This document shows, one piece after another, positions 55,714 through 64,000 of a stretch of 64,000 bases of DNA. Each line of letters starts with the position of its first letter. Position 1 is the stretch's first letter. The notes beneath the pieces are model-generated. The model was given only the letters and a program-made list of their open reading frames with translations, was not told the origin of the DNA and did no database searches. A program made the position numbers and the translations under genes. Source of the DNA: Cardiobacteriaceae bacterium TAE3-ERU3 (GTDB lineage: Bacteria > Pseudomonadota > Gammaproteobacteria > Cardiobacteriales > Cardiobacteriaceae); contig JAHUUI010000004.1 of the NCBI GenBank assembly GCA_019218315.1, positions 124,001 through 188,000 of the forward strand, read 5' to 3'.

Positions 55714-55942
55714 GCAAGAGAAAACCATATTGCGTGCCGTTAAAGGCGTTGGTGATACCGTCATCCAGCGCCTGGAAATGATGGGCTTTACCCGTCTTGA
55801 GGAATTGGCAAATGCTGATGTTGACGATATTCTTTACCGCGGCAGCGAACTGACCGGTAGTAGCTGCTGGCGCAACAGCCCACAAGCAAGAAAAGCCATT
55901 ACCAGCGCGATTGCCGCCGCTAAACAACAGGAGCAAAAATGA
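55685..55942 (+). CDS. Helix-hairpin-helix protein (Cdd1-like), 85 residues
   Basis: A small protein with one helix-hairpin-helix unit: AVKGVGDTVIQRLEMMGF followed by TRLEELANADVDDIL and a C-terminal helix ARKAITSAIAAAKQQ. The layout resembles the Cdd1 family and other HhH proteins that bind DNA. The ATG at 55685 overlaps nusB by 29 bases; its stop overlaps the FMN reductase gene by 4. Function unknown. Confidence 0.65.
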   Translation: MKTQTTGFPEQEKTILRAVKGVGDTVIQRLEMMGFTRLEELANADVDDILYRGSELTGSSCWRNSPQARKAITSAIAAAKQQEQK

Positions 55943-56451
55943 CCGTTCTCGCCTTCGCTGCCAGTAACAGCAGCACATCAATCAACCACCAGCTAGTGAG
56001 CTACGCCGCATCACTGTGTGGCGATACCAAAGTGATCAAGCTGACCGACTACGATATTCCGCTGTACGATCCTGACCACGAGAATGAGCACGGTATTCCC
56101 GGCGAAGTACAGCGTCTGCATGATGAAATTGCCGCCGCCGACGCTCTGATCATCAGCCTTGCTGAACATAACGGCAGCCCAAGTGCTTTTTTCAAAAGCC
56201 AAATCGACTGGCTATCGCGCCATAACCGCCCTTTCCTGCAAGGGAAGAAAATCATCCTGCTCGCGACCTCACCCGGCGCTGGCGGCGCACAATCAGCGCT
56301 TTCCATTACCGAGAAAATGCTGCCGTTCTTTGATGGCGAAGTCGTCGCGACCGTCTCCGTACCCAAGTTTTATGAGGTATTCCAAGACGACAAACTCATC
56401 GACAACGACCTCGACCAGCAGCTCAAAGCAGCACTGGCAAAGCTAAGCTAA
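55939..56451 (+). CDS. NADPH-dependent FMN reductase
   Basis: A 170-residue flavodoxin-like oxidoreductase of the FMN_red family. The phosphate-binding loop AASNSSTSINHQL is at the N-terminus, with LAEHNGSPSAFFKSQIDWLS and the ATSPGAGGAQSAL segment near the flavin site. These enzymes reduce FMN, quinones or chromate with NAD(P)H. Its 4-base overlap with the upstream gene places it in the rib-nusB operon, next to flavin synthesis. Confidence 0.85.
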   Translation: MTVLAFAASNSSTSINHQLVSYAASLCGDTKVIKLTDYDIPLYDPDHENEHGIPGEVQRLHDEIAAADALIISLAEHNGSPSAFFKSQIDWLSRHNRPFLQGKKIILLATSPGAGGAQSALSITEKMLPFFDGEVVATVSVPKFYEVFQDDKLIDNDLDQQLKAALAKLS

Positions 56452-56465
56452 ACCTCTATTCAGTG

Positions 56466-56503
56466 TTGTGCCACCGTACTGTTTCAGCCATACAGTGGCA
56501 CAA
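56466..56503. repeat. Hairpin after the FMN reductase gene
   Basis: A perfect 9-bp inverted repeat TTGTGCCAC / GTGGCACAA (56466-56474 with 56495-56503). It lies 15 bases after the stop of the rib operon. There is no T-run, so it is only a possible terminator or processing site. Confidence 0.45.
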
Positions 56504-56638
56504 ACTGACGCAAAAATGACTCAGTAAAAACTTGGGGGCTGCCCTTGAATATCAATCGCCCCCAGACTGCCCCCGACAAAAAGCAATCTCAGACAACAAA
56601 GCGAAAGATGCCAACGTCACCAATTGCGTAAATCACGA

Positions 56639-57388
56639 TCACTTTTCGCCCTCTACCTGCCATAATTTCGCTCTAATTTTTCTCACATTTTTGTTCATTT
56701 GATGTCTGACGATATGGCTATAAATCCACTGTTTTAGTGGGCTTAATTTCTGCTGATGCTTGGCATAAAACGCATCAGGCGTATTAAACAATCCAAAATC
56801 CTGATTAATGCCTTTGTCTTGGATATAGGTGTCATTCAAGTCCCAATCGACATTAGGATTGGCGAAGTTATCCGTATAAGCGCCAAAGCCACAAAATGTT
56901 GTTTTGCAGTCAGTAAACATCGCTTGTAGTGCCTTCAAATATTTTCTATCCAGAATAATGCCTTCCAAGTTGTACCACGTATCATTTACATTCACTTCGA
57001 CCCAACTGTGCAGAATATTTTTGGGTGAAAAGTAATACCAAATCCCGCTAATTGCACCTTTTTGTAATGCCTTATCGATCGTAAATCCGTGCAATCTATT
57101 TCTAATGCCAACGCCGCGAAGCAGTGCCATCAATAAAGTTGCTTTAGTGTTGCATTGCCCGTAGCCATCTGCCAAAACTTTTGAAGCGGAAATATCATCA
57201 CTGGCGTTATAGCCAAACTCAATATCATCTCGCACAAAGTTGTAAATAGACTTAACCCGCTCAATTTCGCTCAATCGCCGCCAGTTTTTTTGCGCAATCA
57301 ACGCCTGAATCTCAGGGTGGGCATAGTCTAAAATCTTCGTTTCTTGCATTAATTCATCCATTTTGACTGCTCCGAATTGGCTCGTCAT
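56639..57388 (-). CDS. Transglutaminase-like cysteine protein
   Basis: A 249-residue protein without a signal peptide, so probably cytosolic. The transglutaminase/protease core is recognisable: RVKSIYNFVRDDIEFGY, GYGQCNTKATLLMALLRG with the active Cys, HSWVEV with the His, and WYNLEG for the third residue position. The C-terminal 90 residues (CGFGAYTDNFANPNVDWDLN onward) are not recognised. The start may be the ATG at 57388 or one ten codons later. The gene stands alone. Confidence 0.75.
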   Translation of the reverse strand: MTSQFGAVKMDELMQETKILDYAHPEIQALIAQKNWRRLSEIERVKSIYNFVRDDIEFGYNASDDISASKVLADGYGQCNTKATLLMALLRGVGIRNRLHGFTIDKALQKGAISGIWYYFSPKNILHSWVEVNVNDTWYNLEGIILDRKYLKALQAMFTDCKTTFCGFGAYTDNFANPNVDWDLNDTYIQDKGINQDFGLFNTPDAFYAKHQQKLSPLKQWIYSHIVRHQMNKNVRKIRAKLWQVEGEK

Positions 57389-57553
57389 TCACATGAGTAT
57401 TCTATTCGCACCTCAGCATGCATCTTAATTGAAAATAACTTCGCTGATGCTTTATCGCCCTACTCAAGCCATCTTCAGAGCCGTGTAGCGGCTATGCCAT
57501 CGACGCTGTAATACGGTATGATTCAGAAAGATAAGTTATACAGGCAAACAACC

Positions 57554-58054
57554 ATGCACGTTATCCTTTCACACGGCCGCGGCAGCTCGGCCAACGCCAA
57601 AAAGATCGTCTATCTAGCCCGCACAGCAGAAGCATTAGGGCACACCACCCACCGCGTCAATGACATCGACACTCAAGACCCTGACGAACGCCTCAAACGC
57701 CTGATTGCCACAGTTAAAGATATTGGTGAGCCTTTGGTTTTGGTTGGCTCAAGCATGGGTGGCTATACATCGGTGCTTGCTGCCGAACACTGTCAGGACT
57801 TGCGCGGCCTATTTTTGATTGCACCTGCACTCTACGTACCGCAATACCAGCAGCGCACCTACCCAACAGATTTGCCGCACACCGAAATTGTGCATGGCTG
57901 GGATGATGATGTGATTCTCTACGAACATTCGGTGCGCTACGCACGCGAAGCTGATGCAACGCTACACCTGATTGCAGGTGATCACGTCCTCCACCAAGCA
58001 ACGGCTCAAATTACCGGCTTGTTTGATGCATTCCTGCGCAAGCTTGGGGATTAA
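57554..58054 (+). CDS. Small alpha/beta-fold hydrolase
   Basis: A 166-residue hydrolase. The nucleophile elbow is VGSSMGGY (Ser in GSSMGG), HGRGSSANAKK is the oxyanion-side loop, GWDDDV supplies the acid and AGDHVLH the catalytic His. It belongs to the YqiA/UPF0227 or similar short serine-esterase group. The ATG at 57554 begins at the first strand (MHVILSHG); an ATG 12 codons upstream is possible. Substrate unknown. Confidence 0.8.
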   Translation: MHVILSHGRGSSANAKKIVYLARTAEALGHTTHRVNDIDTQDPDERLKRLIATVKDIGEPLVLVGSSMGGYTSVLAAEHCQDLRGLFLIAPALYVPQYQQRTYPTDLPHTEIVHGWDDDVILYEHSVRYAREADATLHLIAGDHVLHQATAQITGLFDAFLRKLGD

Positions 58055-58063
58055 AAGCTTCGC

Positions 58064-58663
58064 TTAGACACTATGAACGTAGTCAGTAAAGGCATTGAGC
58101 AGCATCTGAACTGAGACTGCGAGTAGGATCATCCCCATCAAGCGCTCAATTGCCTTTAGCCCACGATGCCCCAGCACGCGATAGAGATACACGCCAAAAT
58201 ACAAAATGATGGCAGACACAAACCATGCCAAAAGTACGGCATATAGCCAGCTCGAAAAGTGCTGTGGATCATTTTCAACCAATAGAATCAGGGTCGCAAG
58301 CAAAGACGGGCCGGCGAGTAACGGCATCGCCAGCGGCACAATTAACGGCTCAGAATCAGTATCATCATCCCCCATCACGCCACCACCGCCACGCATTGGA
58401 AAAATCATGCGCATGGCAATGGTCAATAGAACCAGCCCCCCAGCAATAGCAACTGCTTCACGCGAAAGGTTAAGCACTTTCAGTACCGCCGAGCCTGAAT
58501 AGAGGAACAGCAGCATAATGACCAATGCGATCAGTGTTTCGCGCACGATAATACGCTGCCTGCGGCGCTGCGGCACATTCGCCAGCACACTCATCCATAT
58601 AGGCAAGTTACCGAGCGGATCCATAATTAAAAATAGCGTCACAGCCGTTGCAATAATTTCCAT
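58064..58663 (-). CDS. MarC/YchE-family membrane protein
   Basis: A 199-residue, six-helix inner-membrane protein. The signature DPLGNLPIWMSV is in the first helix pair, and PLAMPLLAGPSLLATL lies in the centre, both typical of the MarC family. The family was once tied to multiple antibiotic resistance, but the function remains unclear. It converges on the hydrolase gene with a 9-base gap. Confidence 0.9.
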   Translation of the reverse strand: MEIIATAVTLFLIMDPLGNLPIWMSVLANVPQRRRQRIIVRETLIALVIMLLFLYSGSAVLKVLNLSREAVAIAGGLVLLTIAMRMIFPMRGGGGVMGDDDTDSEPLIVPLAMPLLAGPSLLATLILLVENDPQHFSSWLYAVLLAWFVSAIILYFGVYLYRVLGHRGLKAIERLMGMILLAVSVQMLLNAFTDYVHSV

Positions 58664-59114
58664 ACCAGTTCCGAGTGAAATAAATGCGTATTGTATCGTC
58701 TAAAGAGCCCTAATCCCATTCACTGCGGGAAGTATCACACCATACATGAGGCTTAAGATAATTTTTAATTGACTACCCAATGCAATAATCTGCTTTACAC
58801 AGATATCGGGAATAAAACTTAGTACTGTACGAAGTGATGCACTTGGATATATAAGTTCTGAAGGTAGAGGCAAAAACTAGCACGAAATCTGATTAAAAGC
58901 TTAGGCCAGCACGCACATACTATCCAAAGATGGTATAGATAAAGTCGGTGAAAATTTTGATAGAAATAAGGGTATTTGTAGAAAAATCATAATTTTATAA
59001 ATATCATTTTTCTTAATTACCCACTGAAAGCACCCTCGTTTAATGACATCGTATGACAGCACTCTATGCTAAAATCGATGCTCTAGTTTCCATCATGACA
59101 AAGCCGTTGATCTT
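58664..59114. other. AT-rich spacer between MarC gene and MFS gene
   Basis: 451 bases with no credible gene. A TGCTAAAAT extended -10-like element lies shortly before the MFS start at about 59067-59075. No repeat or RNA gene was recognised. Confidence 0.5.
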
Positions 59115-60287
59115 ATGAACCAGCGCCCTTATTTGCTCTTCAGCCTTGCTGTTATTTTGCTCGCAGCCAATTTGCGTGCGCCAATTATTGCCGTTGGGCC
59201 TTTGGTTGAAACCATTCGCAGCGCCATCGACTCAACACCAACAATCATGGGCTTGATTGGCACCCTGCCAGTCCTCACATTTGCAGCCTGCTCTCCTTTT
59301 GCTGCTAAATTGGCACGGCGCTTTGGCCTTGAAAACACCATTCTCGCAGGCTTGATTCTAATTGCCGCTGGTGGCTTGTTACGCTCGCTGTTTGCCAGTG
59401 AATGGACCATCATGCTCGGCACGGTGATTCTTTGCGCCGGTATTACCATGGGTAATGTGCTACTTGCTGCTGCGATCAAGCGCGATCAGCCATCGCGCAT
59501 CCAGCGCATGACGGCACTACAAATGTTCTCGTTCAGCATTCTTTCAGCACTTTCAGCAGCACTTGCCGTACCTATCGCCAAGGTAGCCGGATGGCAGTGG
59601 GCGTTGGCTGTATGGTCTCTGCTCTCCATCCCAGCTTTTTTTGTCTGGCTGAAAATCCGCAGCCAGCAACACCAGCGTAACTTACCAGCACAATCTCCAG
59701 CAAACCCTGCTTTTAATGTATGGCGCAGTGCGCTGGCGTGGAAAATCAGCCTCTACACCGGGCTGCAATCCATGATGTTCTACACTCTCGTTGCATGGCT
59801 TGCGACCATCATTGCAGCACGTGGATTTTCCGAAACGGAAGCCGGTTATTACAATACCTTGTTCCAGCTCATTGCCCTTCCGACCGCCCTGCTGATCTCA
59901 CCACTCAGCGAACGATACAGCCGAATGGATCACCTGCTGGCTGGTGCTTCAGCGCTGATTTTTACCGGTATAGCTGGCGTCTGGTTTGCACCTACATCAT
60001 TAATGTGGCTGTTCACCACCATTCTCGGTATTGGCGGCTGCGCCAGCTTTACCTTCTGCTTGATGCTGTTCGCCATGCGCGGCGAGACAGCTGCCCAATC
60101 CGCTGCTTTATCCGGCATGGGGCAAACTGTGGGCTATGCGATTGCGGCAATTGGCCCAGTCGCGGCTGGCTGGCTATATGAGACTAGCGGAGGCTGGCAA
60201 ATACCAATATATGCGCTGCTGATCGTCAATGCACTGCAACTCACAATCGGCTGGTTTGCAGGTAAGCCAGAGAAGCTGGCCGCATAA
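59115..60287 (+). CDS. MFS transporter, CynX/NimT type
   Basis: A 390-residue twelve-helix major facilitator. The first helix ends AANLRAPIIAVGPL with the LRxPI motif characteristic of CynX/NimT (cyanate or nitroimidazole transport-like) permeases. CSPFAAKLARRFG, which follows helix 2, is the MFS motif A region. The second half contains AMRGETAAQSAALSGMGQTVGYA. Substrate unknown. No regulator gene sits beside it. Confidence 0.88.
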   Translation: MNQRPYLLFSLAVILLAANLRAPIIAVGPLVETIRSAIDSTPTIMGLIGTLPVLTFAACSPFAAKLARRFGLENTILAGLILIAAGGLLRSLFASEWTIMLGTVILCAGITMGNVLLAAAIKRDQPSRIQRMTALQMFSFSILSALSAALAVPIAKVAGWQWALAVWSLLSIPAFFVWLKIRSQQHQRNLPAQSPANPAFNVWRSALAWKISLYTGLQSMMFYTLVAWLATIIAARGFSETEAGYYNTLFQLIALPTALLISPLSERYSRMDHLLAGASALIFTGIAGVWFAPTSLMWLFTTILGIGGCASFTFCLMLFAMRGETAAQSAALSGMGQTVGYAIAAIGPVAAGWLYETSGGWQIPIYALLIVNALQLTIGWFAGKPEKLAA

Positions 60288-60392
60288 AACTTCAGTAATG
60301 CCATCTAACTGTAAACATGCAGATTTGACCGTATTGAATTGATCGGTGCTATTATTGTAAAAATTCTCTACCGCATTATAAGGATATTGCCA

Positions 60393-60980
60393 ATGAAACC
60401 ACTACGCTATCTTCTCCCTCTCGTTGCAGCATCTTGCCTGCTCTCAGCATGTGTGCCTGTTCTGCTTGGCGGCGCAACGACTACAGCAAGTGTCGTTCAC
60501 GACCGCCGCACTGCCGGCTCGATCGTCGATGACAATGCACTCGAGGTTAAGATAAATGCCATTATTGCCAAAAACTCCCCTCTTGCTGATCAAAGCCATG
60601 TAAACGTCACAGGCTACAACGGTAATATTCTACTGACCGGAGAAGCGGCAAGTGAGCAGGTTCGTCAGGCAATTGGCAACATCGCTTCAGCCGAGCCTAA
60701 TGTTAAAAACGTCTATAACCGCATCATCATCGGTCGTGCCAGCACGCTTCTGGAGCGCGCCTACGATGCCAAGCAGACGGCAAAAGTTAAAGCCGCAATG
60801 TTCGACGTTAATATTCCAGGTTTTGACCCAACTCGGGTGAAGGTCGTCACTGAGCACGGCACAACGTACCTACTCGGCTTGGTTACAGCACAAGAAGGAC
60901 AAGAAGCTGCAAGAATTGCAAGCCGCGTGTCTGGAGTTAGAGAAGTCGTTACCTTATTTGAAGCACCTGCTGCCCTATAA
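60393..60980 (+). CDS. DolP-like lipoprotein with two BON domains
   Basis: A 195-residue outer-membrane lipoprotein candidate. The lipobox LLSAC follows a hydrophobic signal, then two BON domains: VKINAIIAKNSPLADQSHVNV with YNGNILLTGEA, and VKAAMFDVNIPG with EHGTTYLLGLVT. The layout matches E. coli DolP (YraP), which supports outer-membrane integrity and amidase activation. The ATG at 60393 has AAGGA upstream; an earlier ATG (60339) would spoil the signal peptide. Unlike in E. coli it is not next to diaA. Confidence 0.9.
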   Translation: MKPLRYLLPLVAASCLLSACVPVLLGGATTTASVVHDRRTAGSIVDDNALEVKINAIIAKNSPLADQSHVNVTGYNGNILLTGEAASEQVRQAIGNIASAEPNVKNVYNRIIIGRASTLLERAYDAKQTAKVKAAMFDVNIPGFDPTRVKVVTEHGTTYLLGLVTAQEGQEAARIASRVSGVREVVTLFEAPAAL

Positions 60981-60996
60981 ATTAACGACACAACAC

Positions 60997-61036
60997 AAAG
61001 CCCCATAAGCTTGTTTACTTATGGGGCTTTATTTTT
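60997..61036. terminator. Strong terminator after the DolP-like gene
   Basis: A perfect 13-bp stem AAAGCCCCATAAG / CTTATGGGGCTTT (60997-61009 with 61018-61030), eight-base loop, followed by ATTTTT on the plus strand. It lies 17 bases after the lipoprotein stop. In the other direction it is followed by TTTGTGTTG and may also serve the converging aminotransferase gene. Confidence 0.9.
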
Positions 61037-61101
61037 GGCATCCAAATACTTGATACAACGCCGAACACAATTAAGTGCGGCACTCAGTTGTGCGGCCAAG
61101 G

Positions 61102-62373
61102 TTATCCATATACGTCGCGAACAGCCGCAGCGATATCAGCAATTCCAGCCTCCAGCGCCTCATGCGATTGCGCAATACTGATACGGATGCACTCATGCGC
61201 ATGCGGATAATCAGCAATATCAATCCCGGGGAAGAAATACTCACCAGGTATAACGATCGTGCCTTTTGCCTTAATGCGGGCATAGAGCTCGGAAGTTGTG
61301 ATTGGTAAATCAGGGAACCACAACCACAAAAAAATGGCACCTTCTGGTTGGTGAATCATCAGAGGCAAGTCAGCAAATGCCTTGTGCAATAATTCGAGCA
61401 CAAAATCCGTCTGTGCTGCGTAATAAGGCCTGATCACTTCATCAGACAGCACTTTGATTCGGTCATCTTGCAGCAATGGCGTTGCCAGCATCGCGCCCAA
61501 GCGCGTCGGGGCGAGATTAATGATCGCATTAAGTGCAGTCACCGCTTCAATCACACTTTCATCTGCCACAATCATGCCGCAACGCAGCCCCGGCATACCC
61601 AGCTTCGACAAACTCAAGCACAATATCGTATTCTCATCCCAATGCATTGTCGCGTCAGTCTGCACGATATTAGGGAAAGGCATGCCATAGGCATGGTCGA
61701 TAATCAGCGGTACATGGTGCTCACGTGCCATCGCTGCGAGACGTGCCATTTCCTCATCAGTCAGTACATTTCCGGTCGGATTGGTTGGCCGTGAGCAGCA
61801 AATCGCGCCAATATTGCCTGCAATCAGGTCTGGATGTTGTGCCAAAGCATCAAAATCCACTTTATACTTGAAGAATCCATCCATACCCCGGTAGGTAGTA
61901 CGGCTGATATGAGGCTGACTTGCCGCAAAGTGAACACCCTGAACGTGCACATCACAATAGCCAATATATTCAGGAGCTAAAGGCAACAATATTTTTTTCT
62001 GCGTCCCATCAGCGAACTGACCGCCAAACAAGTTAAAGAGATAGAAAAAAGCATTTTGCGAACCGTTGGTCAACGCCACATTCTTTTCGCTGATACCCCA
62101 GCCATAATGGCGATTGAGAAAGCTGACTAACGCTGCAATCAGCTCACTGTCTCCCTGTGGCGGCGCATAGCTGGCAATATTATCAAGAATCTTTTCCCCT
62201 GCTTGCTGATAAACCTCAGCAAACACCGCATTCACTGCGGCAATAGAAGCCGGATTCCCGACACCGAGCATATTAAACGTCTTACCACTAGCCTGAGCCT
62301 CGCCGATATCCGCCATTAAGCGCAAGATACCTGACTGAGCGGTAAATTTTTCACCGAAGCTTGAAAACTGCAT
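61102..62373 (-). CDS. avtA: Valine--pyruvate aminotransferase (AvtA)
   Basis: A class I PLP aminotransferase interconverting valine and pyruvate with 2-oxoisovalerate and alanine. The N-terminus FSSFGEKFTAQSGILRLM matches AvtA. It has NMLGVGNPA, LTNGSQNAFFYLFN, CSRPTNPTGNVL, and SLSKLGMPGLRCG with the PLP Lys. The C-terminus has YPHAHECIRISIA with the substrate-binding Arg. The second of two adjacent ATGs (62373) gives 423 residues, near E. coli AvtA (417). Confidence 0.92.
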   Translation of the reverse strand: MQFSSFGEKFTAQSGILRLMADIGEAQASGKTFNMLGVGNPASIAAVNAVFAEVYQQAGEKILDNIASYAPPQGDSELIAALVSFLNRHYGWGISEKNVALTNGSQNAFFYLFNLFGGQFADGTQKKILLPLAPEYIGYCDVHVQGVHFAASQPHISRTTYRGMDGFFKYKVDFDALAQHPDLIAGNIGAICCSRPTNPTGNVLTDEEMARLAAMAREHHVPLIIDHAYGMPFPNIVQTDATMHWDENTILCLSLSKLGMPGLRCGMIVADESVIEAVTALNAIINLAPTRLGAMLATPLLQDDRIKVLSDEVIRPYYAAQTDFVLELLHKAFADLPLMIHQPEGAIFLWLWFPDLPITTSELYARIKAKGTIVIPGEYFFPGIDIADYPHAHECIRISIAQSHEALEAGIADIAAAVRDVYG

Positions 62374-62493
62374 CATTTCATCCCAATGAATAAAACATGA
62401 GCATAGCATGAGAAAAGCACACTAAAAATGCTTTTTCCTTGCTCGATTACCCCTAAAAAACGATAATAATCCAAAGTTAAGAAGGAGCATATC

Positions 62494-64000
62494 ATGCAAC
62501 AGGAAAAGCTGATCCAGACCGCAAACGCATGGCTGGCGCAAGACCCAGACCAAGAAACGCACGATGAATTGGCATCGTTGATCGAGCAGGCAAAAAAAGG
62601 GGATAACGACGCCCTGTCAACGCTTGAAAAGCGCTTTGCCACTCGCTTACAGTTTGGCACTGCTGGATTGCGCGGCCCATTGATGGCCGGCCCTTCCGGG
62701 ATGAACCGCGTGTTGGTCAGCCAAACGGCTGCCGGCCTCGCCAACTATTTAAATGCCAACTACGATCAGCCATCCATCGTCATTGGCTGTGATGCACGTA
62801 AAAACTCTGACGTTTTTGCACGTGATACTGCCGAAATCATGCAAGCAGCCGGCATCCGTACCCTGCTCTTACCTGCGCAATTACCAACCCCCGTACTCGC
62901 CTACGCAATTCGCGACTTGGACACATCCGCAGGCGTCATGGTCACAGCCAGCCACAACCCACCACTTGATAACGGCTACAAAGTCTATCTTGGCGGAAAA
63001 GATGCCGGTGCACAAATCGTACCTCCTGCGGATAAAGACATCGCCGCTGCCATTGATGAAGTTGCAGCCAATCAATCCGTGAACGACATCCCACGCAGTG
63101 AAGTGTATGAGCAACTTGATGACAGCATCGTCGAGCGCTATATCGCTGAGACCATCAAACAGATCAAACATCCTGTACAGCCACTTAACTACGTTTATAC
63201 CGCGATGCATGGCGTCGGCTGCGAAACCCTTCTGCGCACTATCCGAGCCGCAGGGCTTGATGAACCAACTTTGGTCGAAGCTCAATGTACACCGGACCCA
63301 ACCTTCCCAACTGTCGACTTTCCCAACCCTGAAGAACCGGGCGCGCTTGATCTCGCCATCGAAGCAGCCGAAAAAGTCGGTGCTGAATTTATCATTGCCA
63401 ACGACCCGGATGCCGACCGCCTCGCTGTTGCCGTACCTGATGAAGATGGCCAATGGCACAGCTTGCACGGCAATGAAATCGGCTGTCTGCTTGGCTGGCA
63501 AGCTGCTCGCCGCGCTGAAACAGCCGGCAAAAAAGGCACTCTTGCTTGCTCGATGGTTTCCAGCCCGGCACTGGCAAAAGTCGCGGCACACTATGGCCTC
63601 AACTCAGCAGAAACCTTAACCGGCTTTAAATGGATTGGCCGCGCACCCGAGCTACTTTATGGCTATGAAGAAGCACTAGGCTATTTGGTTGATCCGGAAA
63701 AAGTCCGTGATAAAGATGGTATTTCCGCGACACTTGCATTCCTCGATCTGATCATCAAGCTCAAAGGCTGCGGACAGACGCTCGCTGACCACCGCCGCGA
63801 GTTTGCTGAGACTTTTGGCGCTTATGCCAGTGGCCAAGTATCCATTCGCGTCACCGATCTCAAGCAAATTGGCACACTAATGCAATCCTTCCGTGCCGAG
63901 CCACCAAAAGCCATTGCTGGCAAGGATGTGGTTGAATTTATCGACCACGAGCAAACAGAGCGAAAGAGCAATATTCTCGTTTTCCAGCTCGAAGGTGGCT
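62494..64000 (+). CDS. Phosphohexomutase (phosphoglucomutase/phosphomannomutase), 3' end outside window
   Basis: Interconverts hexose 1- and 6-phosphates. 502 codons are visible; the C-terminal part lies beyond the right edge. An AAGGAG seven bases upstream fixes the ATG at 62494. Motifs present: FGTAGLRGPL near residue 52, the active-site Ser loop TASHNPPLDNGYKVY, the metal-binding NDPDADRLAVAV, and GYEEALGYLVDPEKVRDKDGI. The length and the E-E-A-x-G-Y motif fit the larger PgcA/PGM2-like subgroup that handles glucose phosphates. Exact substrate not determinable. Confidence 0.93.
   Translation, partial: MQQEKLIQTANAWLAQDPDQETHDELASLIEQAKKGDNDALSTLEKRFATRLQFGTAGLRGPLMAGPSGMNRVLVSQTAAGLANYLNANYDQPSIVIGCDARKNSDVFARDTAEIMQAAGIRTLLLPAQLPTPVLAYAIRDLDTSAGVMVTASHNPPLDNGYKVYLGGKDAGAQIVPPADKDIAAAIDEVAANQSVNDIPRSEVYEQLDDSIVERYIAETIKQIKHPVQPLNYVYTAMHGVGCETLLRTIRAAGLDEPTLVEAQCTPDPTFPTVDFPNPEEPGALDLAIEAAEKVGAEFIIANDPDADRLAVAVPDEDGQWHSLHGNEIGCLLGWQAARRAETAGKKGTLACSMVSSPALAKVAAHYGLNSAETLTGFKWIGRAPELLYGYEEALGYLVDPEKVRDKDGISATLAFLDLIIKLKGCGQTLADHRREFAETFGAYASGQVSIRVTDLKQIGTLMQSFRAEPPKAIAGKDVVEFIDHEQTERKSNILVFQLEGG

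Overview
The window is chromosomal DNA of a gammaproteobacterium with moderate GC and little non-coding space. Evidence is the classic mraZ-to-ftsZ division and wall cluster followed by lpxC and secA-mutT, the smpB/ratA/rnfH locus, glnS, and a MurE with the meso-diaminopimelate motif. A free-living or host-associated Gram-negative such as a member of the Cardiobacteriales would fit, but the genus is a guess. No rRNA, tRNA, CRISPR array, prophage or complete insertion sequence was found.

Layout. 1-7070 (minus): a MATE exporter cut by the window edge, a DUF815 ATPase, prfC, a Gln/Tyr-rich glycine-zipper lipoprotein, mutT and secA. 7413-7829 (plus): a DciA/DUF721 protein, followed by a palindrome-rich spacer. 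8157-25722 (minus): an almost gap-free dcw cluster transcribed mraZ, rsmH, ftsL, ftsI, murE, murF, mraY, murD, ftsW, murG, murC, ddl, ftsQ, ftsA, ftsZ, lpxC, with a good promoter in front of mraZ. 25965-29472: rnfH and ratA diverge from smpB, a metallo-beta-lactamase-fold hydrolase, a small GNAT protein, a uracil-DNA-glycosylase-like protein and a divergent secreted amidase-like protein. 29567-37829 is mixed: an AT-rich orphan membrane protein, a hexose-6-phosphate mutarotase, sodC, an OlsF-like two-domain acyltransferase, psd-rnhA, aroK, an OsmC protein and unknown membrane proteins. 37823-45939: purEK, tsaC, a lytic-transglycosylase-like lipoprotein, glnS, a second MATE exporter and glyA-nrdR.

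The most interesting stretch is 46000-56451. On the minus strand lie a secreted DUF2271 protein, a membrane PepSY/flavodoxin/ferredoxin-reductase fusion, a secreted ankyrin-repeat protein and ApbE (FAD:protein FMN transferase). The DUF2271 protein carries an Asp-Ala-Ile-Thr-Gly-Ala-Ser motif that looks like an ApbE flavinylation site. Divergently, on the plus strand, is the riboflavin operon ribD-ribE-ribB-ribH-nusB, followed by a helix-hairpin-helix protein and an FMN reductase. The simplest reading is a flavin-based route moving electrons from cytosolic NAD(P)H across the membrane to a covalently flavinylated periplasmic protein, placed back-to-back with the genes that make the flavin. A hairpin plus T-run just before the DUF2271 ribosome binding site suggests that expression is controlled in the leader.

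56639-64000 holds a transglutaminase-like protein, a small alpha/beta hydrolase, a MarC protein, an MFS transporter, a DolP-like BON lipoprotein, a valine-pyruvate aminotransferase and a phosphohexomutase cut by the right edge.
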